Shown here: positions 36,885 through 46,539 of the stretch, piece after piece
Layout: every line of letters starts with the position of its first letter
How positions within the stretch are numbered: position 1 is the first letter of the stretch
From: Chitinophaga alhagiae
GTDB lineage: Bacteria > Bacteroidota > Bacteroidia > Chitinophagales > Chitinophagaceae
NCBI RefSeq assembly: GCF_003568665.1
Contig: NZ_QXMH01000001.1
Span: 1,922,001-1,986,000, forward strand
Direction: 5' to 3'
Length of the DNA stretch: 64,000 nucleotides
The notes under the pieces: model-generated
Told to the model about the DNA's origin: nothing
The model's input: only the letters and a program-made list of their open reading frames with translations
Database searches by the model: none
Made by a program: the position numbers and the translations under genes

Positions 36885-37646
36885 ATGGCATTAAGAATAC
36901 ATACGCAGCAACTGGTAAAGCGTTACCGGTCCCGGACGGTGGTCAACCACGTGTCTGTAGAGGTAACGCAGGGAGAGATAGTGGGCCTCCTGGGGCCCAA
37001 CGGGGCGGGTAAAACCACCACGTTCTACATGGTGGTGGGCCTGATCAAGCCCGATGAGGGGGAGGTGTTCCTGAACGAACAGAACATTACCAAGCTGCCC
37101 ATGTACAAGCGGGCCCAGATGGGCATTGGCTACCTGCCACAGGAAGCCAGCGTATTCCGCAAACTCAGCGTGGAAGACAATATAGCGGCGGTGCTGGAAA
37201 TGACCAAACTGGGCAAGGCCGAACAAAAAGACAAGCTGGAGCAGCTGCTCAGCGAGTTCAGGCTGCAGCACGTGCGCAAAAGCCCCGGCGATGTACTGAG
37301 CGGCGGGGAACGCCGCAGAACGGAAATTGCCAGGGCCCTGGCGGTAGACCCCAAGTTCATCCTGCTGGATGAGCCTTTTGCAGGGATAGACCCCATTGCC
37401 GTAGAAGATATTCAGGCCATAGTAGCCAAGCTTAAGTACAGAAACATCGGCATCCTGATCACAGACCACAACGTACAGGAAACCCTTTCCATCACGGACA
37501 GGGCCTATTTGTTATTTGAAGGCAAAATACTCAAAGCCGGCACTGCAGAAGAACTGGCGGAAGATGAACAGGTGAGAAAAGTGTATCTTGGCCAGAATTT
37601 TATTCTTCGCAGGAAAGATTACCTTGACGAAGCGGCAAAACAATAA
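36885..37646 (+). CDS. lptB: LPS export ABC transporter ATP-binding protein LptB
   Basis: 253-residue ATPase of the LptBFG complex that extracts lipopolysaccharide from the inner membrane. Walker A is GPNGAGKTT, the Q-loop region reads [13 protein letters not shown], the signature LSGGERRR, Walker [14 protein letters not shown] with the H-loop in [29 protein letters not shown] is the LptB hallmark among ABC ATPases. LptF/G are not in the window. The downstream acyl adenylase and fabG are on the same strand, 30 and 64 bases apart, and may form one transcript. Confidence 0.96.
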   Translation: MALRIHTQQLVKRYRSRTVVNHVSVEVTQGEIVGLLGPNGAGKTTTFYMVVGLIKPDEGEVFLNEQNITKLPMYKRAQMGIGYLPQEASVFRKLSVEDNIAAVLEMTKLGKAEQKDKLEQLLSEFRLQHVRKSPGDVLSGGERRRTEIARALAVDPKFILLDEPFAGIDPIAVEDIQAIVAKLKYRNIGILITDHNVQETLSITDRAYLLFEGKILKAGTAEELAEDEQVRKVYLGQNFILRRKDYLDEAAKQ

Positions 37647-37676
37647 CAGCTATCACAACCCTAGTTAAAACCTGGT

Positions 37677-39200
37677 ATGAAGATTTTAAGTCCAGCGCTT
37701 TCCCAATTGGCCAGAATCCGTATGGGCCGCATTGAGCACTTTATGCAATACCCGCTGCAGGTACAGCAGCAGGTGTTCCAGAACCTGCTGAGTGCCGCGC
37801 AATACACGGAATTTGGTAAACAATTCGGGTTTTCCAATATTTTTAAAGTAGACGAGTTCAAACAAAGGGTGCCCGTTCATAATTACGAGTCTATCAAACC
37901 CTACATCCAGCGTACCATGGAAGGGGAACAGAACGTGATCTGGAACACGCCTATTAAATGGTTTGCCAAGTCCAGCGGTACCACGGCAGATAAAAGCAAG
38001 TTCATCCCGGTTTCCGTAGAGAGCCTGGATGACAACCATTACCGCGCTGGCCGCGATGTATTTTCCCTGTATTACAACAACTTTCCGGACTCTGACGTGC
38101 TCACCGGCAAATCCCTCGTAATAGGGGGCAGCCACCAGGTGAACAAACTGAGCCCGGACAGTGACAGTTATTATGGCGACCTGAGCGCCGTAATGCTGCA
38201 GAACATGCCTTTTTACGGCAATATGATCCGTACGCCAGACCTTTCCATTGCCCTTATGGACGAGTGGGAAGAAAAAATAGAACGCATGGCCAACGCCGTG
38301 ATCCATGAAAACGTGACCTCCATAGCCGGCGTACCCACCTGGACCATTGTACTCATCAAACGTATATTTGAACTGACCGGCACAGACAACCTGGCGGATG
38401 TTTGGCCCAACCTGGAAGTATACATGCACGGCGGGGTGAGCTTTACACCTTACCGCGAGCAGTTCAGGCGCCTGATCCGCAAGCCGGGCATGAATTACCT
38501 GGAATCTTACAACGCCTCGGAGGGCTTTTTTGCCGCGCAAGACGTAATAGGGGAAGAAGGCCTGCTGCTTTTCCTCAACCATGGTATTTTTTACGAGTTC
38601 ATGCCCATGGAAGAGTACGGGAAAGAATTTCCGCGCACGCTGCAACTGCACGAAGTGGAAACGGGCAAAAACTACGCGCTCATTATCAGCACCAACGGCG
38701 GCCTCTGGCGGTATTTGGTGGGAGACACGGTACAGTTTGTGTCCCTTTCCCCTTACCGCATCCGCGTGAGCGGCCGTACCCGGTCTTTTATCAACGCCTT
38801 CGGAGAGGAGCTGATAGTAGACAATACAGACAAGGCTATTGCAAAAGCCTGTGAAGAGACCGGCGCCGTGGTGAACGACTATACGGCGGCCCCTATCTAT
38901 TTCAGCGAGCAGGGCAACGGCGGGCATGAATGGCTGATAGAATTTGAAGCGCCGCCGGCCAGCCTGGAGCAGTTTACCGCCGTGCTGGATACTACGCTTA
39001 AAGCCATCAACTCAGACTACGAAGCCAAGCGGCACAAGGATATTGCCCTGCGCAGCCCCATTGTGCATATTATGCCGCCGGGCACCTTTACAGAATGGCT
39101 GAAAAGCAAGGGCAAACTGGGCGGCCAGCACAAGGTACCACGGCTCAGCAACGAGCGGAACGTACTGGAGGAGATCCTCCGGTTTGTTGAAAAACACTGA
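37677..39200 (+). CDS. GH3 auxin-responsive-promoter-family acyl-adenylating enzyme
   Basis: 507 residues of the GH3 branch of the ANL adenylase superfamily (named after plant enzymes that conjugate amino acids to jasmonate or auxin). The ATP motif SSGTTADKSKFIPVS begins about residue 101; later GRTRSFINAFGEEL and the C-terminal KLGGQHKVPRLSNER are family features. The bacterial substrate is not established; an acyl or carboxylate acid is likely. Its position between lptB and fabG suggests a lipid or envelope role, an inference from context only. Confidence 0.85.
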   Translation: MKILSPALSQLARIRMGRIEHFMQYPLQVQQQVFQNLLSAAQYTEFGKQFGFSNIFKVDEFKQRVPVHNYESIKPYIQRTMEGEQNVIWNTPIKWFAKSSGTTADKSKFIPVSVESLDDNHYRAGRDVFSLYYNNFPDSDVLTGKSLVIGGSHQVNKLSPDSDSYYGDLSAVMLQNMPFYGNMIRTPDLSIALMDEWEEKIERMANAVIHENVTSIAGVPTWTIVLIKRIFELTGTDNLADVWPNLEVYMHGGVSFTPYREQFRRLIRKPGMNYLESYNASEGFFAAQDVIGEEGLLLFLNHGIFYEFMPMEEYGKEFPRTLQLHEVETGKNYALIISTNGGLWRYLVGDTVQFVSLSPYRIRVSGRTRSFINAFGEELIVDNTDKAIAKACEETGAVVNDYTAAPIYFSEQGNGGHEWLIEFEAPPASLEQFTAVLDTTLKAINSDYEAKRHKDIALRSPIVHIMPPGTFTEWLKSKGKLGGQHKVPRLSNERNVLEEILRFVEKH

Positions 39201-39264
39201 ACAATGGTCTAAATTCTATTACCTTCGTTCATCCAACTAAAGCTAAAAACCTATTTGATAGAAA

Positions 39265-40014
39265 ATGAAATTACTCGACAACAAAGTAGCCATCGTAACA
39301 GGCGCCAGCCGCGGAATTGGTGAGGCCATTGCACTGAAATTTGCAGAGGCGGGCGCACATGTTGCATTCACCTATGTAAGCTCTGATGAAAAAGCCCGGG
39401 CCCTGGAGGCAAAACTGACGGCCAAAGGCGTAAAAGCAAAAGCCTATAAAAGCAATGCCGGCGTATTTGCTGATTGCGAAGCACTGGTGAACGATGTGGT
39501 GAAAGAGTTTGGTACGGTAGATATTTGCGTAAACAATGCAGGCATTTCGAAAGATAACCTGTTGCTCCGCCTCAGTGAAGAGCAGTGGGACGAGGTGATG
39601 GACGTGAACCTGAAAAGCGTGTTCAACATGACCAAGCTGGTAATGCGCCCCATGATGAAGGCCAAAAGCGGCAGCATCATTAATATGAGCTCCATCATAG
39701 GTATCAAGGGCAACGCGGGCCAAAGCAGCTATGCCGCTTCCAAGGCCGGCATCATAGGGTTTTCCAAATCCATAGCGCAGGAAATAGGCAGCCGCAACAT
39801 CCGCGTAAACGCTGTGGCGCCCGGCTTTGTTGAAACAGACATGACGCATTACCTGAAAGACGGGGAAGGCGCCAAGGCTTATCTTGACCAGATCCCTCTC
39901 GGCAAATTCGGCTCCCCGGAAGATATTGCCAACGTATGCCTCTTCCTGGCCTCAGACATGGGCGCCTATGTAACGGGGCAGGTGATCAGTGTTTGTGGTG
40001 GGTTGAATACCTGA
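39265..40014 (+). CDS. fabG: 3-oxoacyl-[ACP] reductase
   Basis: 249-residue short-chain dehydrogenase that reduces 3-oxoacyl-ACP in fatty-acid elongation. Rossmann motif TGASRGIG at about 13-20, NNAG, catalytic Ser in MSSIIG, and YAASKAG for the Tyr-Lys pair, then NAVAPGFVETDM and the C-terminal GQVISVCGGLNT, all as in FabG. Other SDR specificities cannot be ruled out from sequence alone, but the match is close. A strong terminator follows. Confidence 0.93.
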   Translation: MKLLDNKVAIVTGASRGIGEAIALKFAEAGAHVAFTYVSSDEKARALEAKLTAKGVKAKAYKSNAGVFADCEALVNDVVKEFGTVDICVNNAGISKDNLLLRLSEEQWDEVMDVNLKSVFNMTKLVMRPMMKAKSGSIINMSSIIGIKGNAGQSSYAASKAGIIGFSKSIAQEIGSRNIRVNAVAPGFVETDMTHYLKDGEGAKAYLDQIPLGKFGSPEDIANVCLFLASDMGAYVTGQVISVCGGLNT

Positions 40015-40082
40015 GAACAGTTAGAAAACAGCATACCTCCCGGAGGGAGGATATCCAATACGGGCAGAGCGCCCGGCACGTT

Positions 40083-40122
40083 ACAAAGGCTCCGGAATAC
40101 CGCCGGGGCCTTTGTATTTTTT
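40083..40122 (+). terminator. Terminator after fabG
   Basis: ACAAAGGCTCCGG/CCGGGGCCTTTGT (13 bp, one G-U pair), then ATTTTTT. Confidence 0.9.
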
Positions 40123-40130
40123 GAGGCCTG

Positions 40131-41009
40131 TCAAAAATCTTTCCCCGGTATTTCTACCCGGAAGGTTTCCAGGCACTTTCTGTCTTGCAGGGTAACATAC
40201 ACCGTTTTACCGTCTTCCCCGCCAAATACCAGGTTGCTGCAGGCTTTACCCTTCAGCGGTATTTCGCGGAGCTGCTTCCCTTCCGGCGAAAGCACTACAA
40301 TGGTGCCTTTACCATAGCGGGTTACGTACAGGTTGCCGGCCTTGTCACACTTCATGCCGTCAAACCCGAAATCAGGGAACTCGGCAAAAAGCGTTTTGTT
40401 GGAAATATGGCCGCGGGCGTTTACATCAAATTTCCAGATCCTGCGCTGCACGCTTTCGTTTACGTACAGCGTTCTTTCATCGGGGCTCAGGGCTATGCCG
40501 TTGGTAGTGCCCATCTGGTTGGCCAGCAGCACCGCCTTGCCCGGCTTGTCTATACGCCAGAGCTGGCCAGTGCCGTTCTTCCAGTTGGGGTCAGAGGCAA
40601 AAAGCTGCCCTTTTTTATTGATGCACAGGTCGTTAGGCTGGTTGAAAAAAGGATGGTGCACGTATACGCTGACTGCCCGCGTGCGCATGTTTACCTGCAG
40701 CACGTTGTGGCCCTTGAAATCAGCCAGCAGCATGTGGCCGTTGCGGTGAAACTGTATACTGTTGGCAATGCTGCCCTCCGGCAGGGTCACAAACACTTCC
40801 CCGCTGCCGTTCTGCGTGTTGATCTTGCCAATAGTGCCGTCTTTCTGGAAATTCACCACGTACAGGTTGCCGTCCCGGTCAAAGTTGGGGCCTTCTATGT
40901 TCTGGGAAAACATGTTTTCCGCGGTGAGGTCCCGGGCGGTATAGAGGGACTCCTGGGCGCCTGCGGTACAGGTTGCCAGGGAAACGAACGCAGTGAAAAA
41001 GTATTTCAT
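40131..41009 (-). CDS. Secreted SMP-30/gluconolactonase-like beta-propeller
   Basis: 292 residues: signal peptide MKYFFTAFVSLATCTAGAQ, then a six-bladed propeller. The metal-ligand positions of the SMP-30 family are visible: Glu in IEGPNFDRDGNLYV, Asn in NQPNDLCINKKG, Asn in TTNGIALSPDERTLYV, and Asp in FDGMKCDKAGNLYV. The family includes lactonases and other hydrolases; substrate unknown. Divergent from the nucleoid-associated gene over 58 bases. Confidence 0.88.
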   Translation of the reverse strand: MKYFFTAFVSLATCTAGAQESLYTARDLTAENMFSQNIEGPNFDRDGNLYVVNFQKDGTIGKINTQNGSGEVFVTLPEGSIANSIQFHRNGHMLLADFKGHNVLQVNMRTRAVSVYVHHPFFNQPNDLCINKKGQLFASDPNWKNGTGQLWRIDKPGKAVLLANQMGTTNGIALSPDERTLYVNESVQRRIWKFDVNARGHISNKTLFAEFPDFGFDGMKCDKAGNLYVTRYGKGTIVVLSPEGKQLREIPLKGKACSNLVFGGEDGKTVYVTLQDRKCLETFRVEIPGKDF

Positions 41010-41067
41010 TGTATTAAATTAATTTTTTTTAGCGGAAAACTCCAAATGCGCCTAATTTGCAGCCCGT

Positions 41068-42120
41068 ATGATTCACGTATCAGATATCAAAGACCTGGAA
41101 AGGCTCACCATTCACAAAGTGGGCAATGCCACCAACGAAGACCCCCTGGTGTTGTCCCAGCAGCCGCTGGAGCTGAAAGATGAAACCATCGGCCACCTGC
41201 TGCTGAGTTACTTCATTCAGCCATTTATCAATAATGCGGAGTATTTCCGGTTTTATCACGAAGCAGACATCCACCTCAACGAGGTGTATAAATATTGCAG
41301 CCTCATTTTTGAAGACCCGGCCAACTTCCAGGAGCAGTCTGTCAACATTGCCAAACATCTCTACAAACACTCTACTCATCCCAAAATAAAGGGCGGAGAG
41401 CTGTACATTGTCCACTTTTCCAAATGCCAGGTAGATGGGGATGAAGTAGAGGCCATCGGTATTTTCAAGTCAGAGAACCGGGATACCTACCTGAAGGTGT
41501 TCCTGAGCAACGACAATTATGAAGTGAATTACGATGACGGTATCAACATCAACAAGCTGGACAAGGGCTGCCTGGTGTTTAACGTGGAGCAGGAGGAAGG
41601 ATACAAGGTGAGCATTGTAGACAGTATCAGCAAGCAGAATGAGGCCGTGTACTGGAAAGATGCTTTCCTGCAGGTGCAACGGCGCGAAGACAGCTACCAC
41701 CAAACGGAAACCATGGTGAGCCTCTGCCAGCAGTTCATACAAAAAAAGCTGCCGGAAGAGTTCGAGATGAACCGGGTAGACCAGATAGAGCTGCTCAATA
41801 AATCTGCCGCCTACTTTAAGGAAAAGGAGCAATTCCAGGCGGATGAATTTGCGGAAGAAGTGCTGGGCCACCCCAATGCGGTAGATGCTTTCCGCAATTA
41901 CCGGGACCATTTCCGGGACGAGTACCGGCTGGATGTACCGGACGAATTTGACATTTCCACCCATGCCGTCAAGAAGCAACAACGGGTATTTAAAAGCATC
42001 CTGAAGCTGGACCGGAACTTCCATGTTTACATTCACGGCAACCGGGAGATGATAGAGCGGGGGTATGATGAAGAAAGGAGCTTGAGTTATTACAAGCTGT
42101 ATTTTGAAGAAGAGAAGTAG
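41068..42120 (+). CDS. Nucleoid-associated protein (NdpA/YejK family)
   Basis: 350 residues with the NdpA pattern: LVLSQQPLELKDETIGHLL near the N terminus, HFSKCQVDGDEVEAIGIFKSE in the middle (read as FSKCQVDGDEVEAIGIFK), GININKLDKGCLVFN, and a C-terminal region LDRNFHVYIHGNRE. Family proteins bind the nucleoid in proteobacteria; the Bacteroidota role is less studied, and many such genes are found near defence or transposon loci, but none is adjacent here. The ATG at 41068 follows a TAATTTGC box, one base short of consensus. Confidence 0.85.
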   Translation: MIHVSDIKDLERLTIHKVGNATNEDPLVLSQQPLELKDETIGHLLLSYFIQPFINNAEYFRFYHEADIHLNEVYKYCSLIFEDPANFQEQSVNIAKHLYKHSTHPKIKGGELYIVHFSKCQVDGDEVEAIGIFKSENRDTYLKVFLSNDNYEVNYDDGININKLDKGCLVFNVEQEEGYKVSIVDSISKQNEAVYWKDAFLQVQRREDSYHQTETMVSLCQQFIQKKLPEEFEMNRVDQIELLNKSAAYFKEKEQFQADEFAEEVLGHPNAVDAFRNYRDHFRDEYRLDVPDEFDISTHAVKKQQRVFKSILKLDRNFHVYIHGNREMIERGYDEERSLSYYKLYFEEEK

Positions 42121-42187
42121 GGGATAGCCGTTCTGCCTGGAGGTGCAATGCCTGGTACTTTTGGCGGAGTGCCCGCATGCATCCAGC

Positions 42188-43627
42188 TTACTGCCCCAAC
42201 TCCTTTTGCATTTCAGCCAGTTCCCGCAGGGCTTCCAGTATCTGCTGGTCATAGCTGTTCTTGCCTTCCGCCAGGGTGCGGTAGTTATAATCGAATACCT
42301 TTTTTTGCGTAAGCACCAGCCTGCGTAGCAGCGTGTTCCTTTTCCGGGAGTCTATGCCCAGGGAGAGCCGGTCTATTTCATCCATAATACGGAGGTTCTC
42401 ATCCATATAATACATGCTATAGTTTTTCAGCCACTTCTCTTTTTCGGCCTCCGTGCGGGAATTGTAGACACCGTAGGAGAGGATGAAGTTCTCGTCCAGC
42501 TGCTGCAGCTTTTTGATGTATACGTTCACATCGCGCGGCAGCATAAAATATGCTGCAGCCAGCAGGGCTACCGCCAGCGTGGTAGCAGGCAGGGTGTTTT
42601 TAGCAGTGGCGGGAGCGGGAAGCCCTTTAAAAAGCAGTTGCCCCAGCAGCAGGCCCATGAGCAGGCCGCCAATGTGCGCGCCATGGTCAAAATTGGTCTG
42701 GAAAAAAATGGAAGACAGGCTGAAAGCCAGGTAGATGCCAATGCTGATGAGCAATGCCCGGCGCTCATGCGGTTCTACCAGGCGGTGCAGTAGCAGGGCC
42801 AATATGAAGCCAAAAAGACCGAACACGGCACCCGAGGCTCCCAGCGTAGGCGTAATGTCATACCACCAGAGACTGGCCATACTGGCGCCCAGCAGGCAAA
42901 GCAGGTATACGGCCAGAAAGCGCCACTTGCCCAGCAATGGTTCCATGTAAGTACCGCCGATCATGATCCCGTACATGTTAAAAAAGAGGTGCAATACATC
43001 TGCATGCAGGAAACCCGCGGTGAGCAAACGCCAGGGCTGCCCAAAGAGTGTGAGGGGTTTGAAGTTGGCGCCCGCCTGTTCCAGTACGTTTACATCTGGC
43101 GCCCACCAGGTGCCACCGGCAAACAGCCATTTGTTGGTAAGCACCAGGTAAGTCAGGATGTTGAGCAGAATGAGGATGGGAGTGATGAAATAACCCCTGG
43201 CCGGTTTGAAAATGCTCAGAAAGCCCTGCCGTTCAGGCGTGAGGTGTACAGTGCCTGTTTTATTGCCGGTAAGGTGTTGCCGCTCGGCATAAATAACCGC
43301 CAGCTGTTCAGGGCTGTAGCCTGCATTTACTTCGGCAATGGCTTGTTGCAGGCGGCGGATGTTTTGACGATTGCGGCCAAAATCAAATATCTGTGCGCCG
43401 GTAGACACGCTGTTGAGGCGGATGTTTTCCGGGCCGGGCGTAATGCTTACCTGCTCGTTCCAGGAGCGGAGGCTGAAGCGGGTAAAAGCAAAGAGGCCGT
43501 CTGGATGGACAGTGCTGATATTCCAGCCGGTTTTTTCGAGCGCCAGCCATAAAATGACCAGCTGCTCCGCCGGGCTGCGGTTTTCAAGAACACAGGAGGT
43601 GCTATATCGGGGAGGAAATCCGATCAT
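42188..43627 (-). CDS. Rhomboid-family protease with soluble N-terminal domain
   Basis: 479 residues. The N-terminal ~145 residues are soluble and include a helical NAGYSPEQL region of unknown function. A six-helix rhomboid domain follows, with LHLFFNMYG, the catalytic Ser in GASGAVFGLFGF and the catalytic His in HGAHIGGLLMG, so it looks active. A further ~110-residue C-terminal helical tail (EKWLKNYSMYYMDENLRIMDEI) follows. It is the third rhomboid-fold gene in the window and the last gene of a long minus-strand run. Confidence 0.92.
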   Translation of the reverse strand: MIGFPPRYSTSCVLENRSPAEQLVILWLALEKTGWNISTVHPDGLFAFTRFSLRSWNEQVSITPGPENIRLNSVSTGAQIFDFGRNRQNIRRLQQAIAEVNAGYSPEQLAVIYAERQHLTGNKTGTVHLTPERQGFLSIFKPARGYFITPILILLNILTYLVLTNKWLFAGGTWWAPDVNVLEQAGANFKPLTLFGQPWRLLTAGFLHADVLHLFFNMYGIMIGGTYMEPLLGKWRFLAVYLLCLLGASMASLWWYDITPTLGASGAVFGLFGFILALLLHRLVEPHERRALLISIGIYLAFSLSSIFFQTNFDHGAHIGGLLMGLLLGQLLFKGLPAPATAKNTLPATTLAVALLAAAYFMLPRDVNVYIKKLQQLDENFILSYGVYNSRTEAEKEKWLKNYSMYYMDENLRIMDEIDRLSLGIDSRKRNTLLRRLVLTQKKVFDYNYRTLAEGKNSYDQQILEALRELAEMQKELGQ

Positions 43628-43635
43628 TGCGGGAC

Positions 43636-43668
43636 AATAAAAGCAGAGACGCCACCATGTGCGTCTCT
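43636..43668 (-). terminator. Hairpin between ricT and the rhomboid gene
   Basis: 8-bp stem AGAGACGC/GCGTCTCT with 8-base loop; on the minus strand followed by GCTTTTATT. Weak terminator for ricT or attenuator for the rhomboid gene. Confidence 0.45.
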
Positions 43669-43709
43669 ACCATTATATAATACGTATATAATACGTTCTG
43701 TAACCTTTT

Positions 43710-45251
43710 TTATTGTTTGTTATCAGGTTTGTTGTCTGGTTTACGGGGAGGCCTGTTGCGGTTTTTGTGGTGCTGGCCGCTGTGGCCGCCGGATTGCTGC
43801 GGTTTTCCGCCGCCTTCGCGGGGTTTTTGCTCCGGCCTGGGTTTCTGCTCCCCGCGCTGCTCATTGCTGCGTTGGTGGGCTTCTCCTTTGGGCTCGCGGG
43901 CTTTCTGTTCTCCCCGCTGTTCGTTACGGGGCCTTTGCTCCTGCCTGGGTTTTTGTTCTCCACGAGGCTCGTTGCTTCGCTGGCGGCCTTCGCCTTTCGG
44001 CTTTTGCTCTCCCGGTTTCTGCTCTGCGCGGGCCTCGTTTTTGGGCCGCTGGTCGCGCTGGGACCGGCCACCTTGTTGGGGCGCACCGCCTTTTTGTTTC
44101 TCTTTCTGCTGTTCCTTCTGTTTATCGCGCGATTTCTGTTTGCGTTTCTGGGAGGCTTTTTCCAGTGAGCGGAGGCTGATCTGGCCTACCACGTCTGCAA
44201 AGCCGAGGTCTGCTTCTTTATTTGGCTTGGTGCTCACTACTTCTACCGCCTTCAGCTCTTCAGGTTTGACACCCTGCCGGTTCAACTGCCGTATTTCCTT
44301 TACGCGGGCAATGGTGAGGGGGTATTGTTTATTGCTGTTGTCGTAGGAGTACCACATCAGGTTCTTGAAAATGTCCCGTTTCTGCAAAGTTGCATTGCCG
44401 CTTGCAGTTTCAATTACATCGCAATCGTCAGGGAAATCTTTCAACGCGTCCAGGTAAGTGTCCAGCTCGTAGTTCAGGCAGCATTTGAGGCGGCCGCACT
44501 GCCCGGAGAGTTTTGCCTGGTTAATGGAAAGGTTCTGGTAGCGGGCGGCGGTGGTGTTTACCGACTTGAAATCAGTGAGCCAGGTAGAGCAGCACAGTTC
44601 GCGGCCGCAGCTGCCAATACCGCCTACCTTGCCGGCTTCCTGGCGGGCGCCGATCTGGCGCATTTCCACCTTCACCCGAAATTCCGAGGCATACACCTTG
44701 ATCAGCTCCCGGAAGTCTACCCGGTCATCCGCCGTATAAAAGAAGGTGGCTTTACGGCCATCCGCCTGAATTTCCACTTCGGCCAGCTTCATTTCCAGCC
44801 CAAGGCTGCGGGCAATGGCCCGGGCCTTTATCAGCGCTTCCTTTTCACGGTTCTTATTGTCCGCCATACGGTTCATATCCTCAGTGGAAGCACGCCTGAG
44901 CAGCTTCTTCACTTCGGGGGTGTCTTCCACCCGGCGTTTCTTCATCTGTAACTTTACCAGTTCCCCGGTAAGGTTCACCATACCTACGTCAAAGCCGCTG
45001 ATCCCTTCCACAGCCACCATTTCGCCTTTCTCGAAGAGCTGTTTGGTTGAATTGCGGAAAAAATCCTTGCGACTACCGTTATTGAAACTTACTTCTATGA
45101 TGTCAAATGGTGCTAAACTATCACTCAAGGGTATATTGGACAGCCAGTCGAACACATTCAGCCTATTACATCCACCGCTGCTGCAGCCTCCATTACTCTT
45201 GCATCCCGCCGGCTTCCCATCCGCACCCGTACCACATCCGGCACAAGCCAT
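43710..45251 (-). CDS. ricT: RicT/PSP1-family protein with long basic repeat tail
   Basis: 513 residues. The N-terminal segment is Cys-rich (GCGTGADGKPAGCKSNGG, CSSGGC). The PSP1 core occupies about 45-310: GFDVGMVNLTG, FFYTADDRVDFREL, GIGSCGRELCCSTW and SGQCGRLKCCLNYE, the hallmark of YaaT/RicT, which in Bacillus acts with RicA/RicF in an Fe-S complex affecting mRNA maturation. From about residue 365 the sequence is a disordered Lys/Arg/Gln/Gly-rich tail of about 150 residues with internal repeats. It is preceded by holB, a pairing also found in Firmicutes. The start was set before the Cys-rich N terminus. Confidence 0.92.
   Translation of the reverse strand: MACAGCGTGADGKPAGCKSNGGCSSGGCNRLNVFDWLSNIPLSDSLAPFDIIEVSFNNGSRKDFFRNSTKQLFEKGEMVAVEGISGFDVGMVNLTGELVKLQMKKRRVEDTPEVKKLLRRASTEDMNRMADNKNREKEALIKARAIARSLGLEMKLAEVEIQADGRKATFFYTADDRVDFRELIKVYASEFRVKVEMRQIGARQEAGKVGGIGSCGRELCCSTWLTDFKSVNTTAARYQNLSINQAKLSGQCGRLKCCLNYELDTYLDALKDFPDDCDVIETASGNATLQKRDIFKNLMWYSYDNSNKQYPLTIARVKEIRQLNRQGVKPEELKAVEVVSTKPNKEADLGFADVVGQISLRSLEKASQKRKQKSRDKQKEQQKEKQKGGAPQQGGRSQRDQRPKNEARAEQKPGEQKPKGEGRQRSNEPRGEQKPRQEQRPRNEQRGEQKAREPKGEAHQRSNEQRGEQKPRPEQKPREGGGKPQQSGGHSGQHHKNRNRPPRKPDNKPDNKQ
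43713..44165 (-). repeat. Repetitive coding tail of ricT
   Basis: Encodes a low-complexity tail in which QRSNEPRGEQKPR and EQRPRNEQRGEQKAR recur as QRSNEQRGEQKPR and PEQKPRE. The repeat is visible in both DNA and protein; it lies outside the PSP1 core. Confidence 0.75.
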
Positions 45252-45357
45252 ATTTTATATGTTTATTATATTAAAAAATGTTTATCCCTGCATGCACAGG
45301 TCACTAAAAGTACATATTTACTTCCAGCATTCAAAGGCCGTACAGGGAAATAAGGCA

Positions 45358-45365
45358 CAAAGGTA
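45358..45365 (-). promoter_or_regulatory. Bacteroidota -7 box upstream of ricT
   Basis: Minus-strand TACCTTTG (exact TAnnTTTG) lies in the gap between holB and ricT, about 107 bases before the ricT ATG, so ricT may be transcribed separately from holB. Confidence 0.45.
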
Positions 45366-45382
45366 AGGGAATTAGTTGACAG

Positions 45383-46519
45383 CTAAACAGGCAGCGGCTT
45401 CCCTTTGAAGATATGTTGCAACCTGATAGACAGGGCATGAAAGAGGATTTTGCCGTTAGCGTTACGCTCTATGTGGTAGTAGGCATTGTCCAGCTCCTCG
45501 CTTAACTGCTGCATTTGCCCCAGGTTGGCCAGTTTTTGCAATTTTTCAGCAAAATCCACTTCTTCATCAGCAAAGGCAAGCTGGCTTTTGTCCATATACT
45601 GCAGGCGCAGGCTGTGTTCCAGCACGTTAATGAAGTAGCGCAGGAACTGTTTCTGGTTCTCCCGGCCTACTTTGGGGCTGGAAATGTGTTCCACCCAGTC
45701 TTGCAGGCCTTTGCGGTTTTGCGTAAAAATGCAATTCAACCAGGAGCGCAACATTTCATGATAATCATTGTCATTATGTTGCAAAAGTTGCAAAGCCTCC
45801 CGGTAGTTGCCTGAAGCAATGGTGGCAATTTGCCGGGCACGCTGCTCCGGGGCCTCATTGCGTTCCACCAGGGCCGCAATCACCTCATTTTTGGTAAGGG
45901 GAGGGATTTTGATCAGCTGGGTGCGGGAAAGGATAGTGGCCAGTATTTGCTCCTGGTTTTCCGCCACCAGTATGAAAACCGTATTGGCGGGCGGTTCTTC
46001 AATGAGCTTCAGCAGCCGGTTGCCTTCATTGCCCAGGTATTCGGGCATCCACATCAGCAGTATTTTATACGGGCTTTCGAAACTCTTGAGGCTGAGCTTA
46101 TGGATAATGTCCTGGCACTCATTGGCCGTAATATTGCCCTGCTTGTTTTCCGCGCCTATGAACTGCAGCCAGTCATACGCATTGCCGTAGGGCTGCTGGG
46201 CTATAAACTCCCGCCACTCCGCTACATAATCTGTACTGATGGGTTTGTCTCCCGGCTTGCGGGGTATTACAGGATAAGAAAAATGAATGTCCGGGTGTAT
46301 GTACTGCGCCGCTTTTTTACAGGCGGAGCATTGACCGCAGGCGTTTTGCGGCTGGCGGTCCTCACATACCAGGTATTGCGCAAAGGCCAGGCCCATGGGC
46401 AACCCTCCGGCGCCTTCCGGCGCCAGCATGATCATGGCGTGGCTGAGGCGGTTATGCGCTACGGATTGCAGCAATTGCTGCCGTGCGGCATCCTGCCCAA
46501 TGATAGCTGAGAAATTCAT
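45383..46519 (-). CDS. holB: DNA polymerase III subunit delta prime
   Basis: 378-residue clamp-loader subunit. IIGQDAARQQLL and HAMIMLAPEGAGG begin the AAA+ domain; the P-loop Lys/Thr are absent (PEGAGGLP), as is usual for delta prime. The zinc module reads CEDRQPQNACGQCSACKK, followed by HPDIHFSYPV and the SRC-like region replaced by LSRTQLIKIPPL. Length fits HolB. It lies directly upstream of ricT and 20 bases after a lipoprotein gene. Confidence 0.93.
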   Translation of the reverse strand: MNFSAIIGQDAARQQLLQSVAHNRLSHAMIMLAPEGAGGLPMGLAFAQYLVCEDRQPQNACGQCSACKKAAQYIHPDIHFSYPVIPRKPGDKPISTDYVAEWREFIAQQPYGNAYDWLQFIGAENKQGNITANECQDIIHKLSLKSFESPYKILLMWMPEYLGNEGNRLLKLIEEPPANTVFILVAENQEQILATILSRTQLIKIPPLTKNEVIAALVERNEAPEQRARQIATIASGNYREALQLLQHNDNDYHEMLRSWLNCIFTQNRKGLQDWVEHISSPKVGRENQKQFLRYFINVLEHSLRLQYMDKSQLAFADEEVDFAEKLQKLANLGQMQQLSEELDNAYYHIERNANGKILFHALSIRLQHIFKGKPLPV

Positions 46520-46539
46520 GGGCGTAAAAATACTTCATA

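Noticed and set aside
42143..42328. Small plus-strand ORF after the nucleoid-associated gene
   Set aside because: Antisense to the 3' end of the rhomboid gene; no independent support.
43713..44168. Plus-strand ORF that looks like a hydrophobic membrane protein
   Set aside because: It is the complement of the Lys/Arg/Gln-rich RicT tail, which yields Leu/Phe-rich noise.
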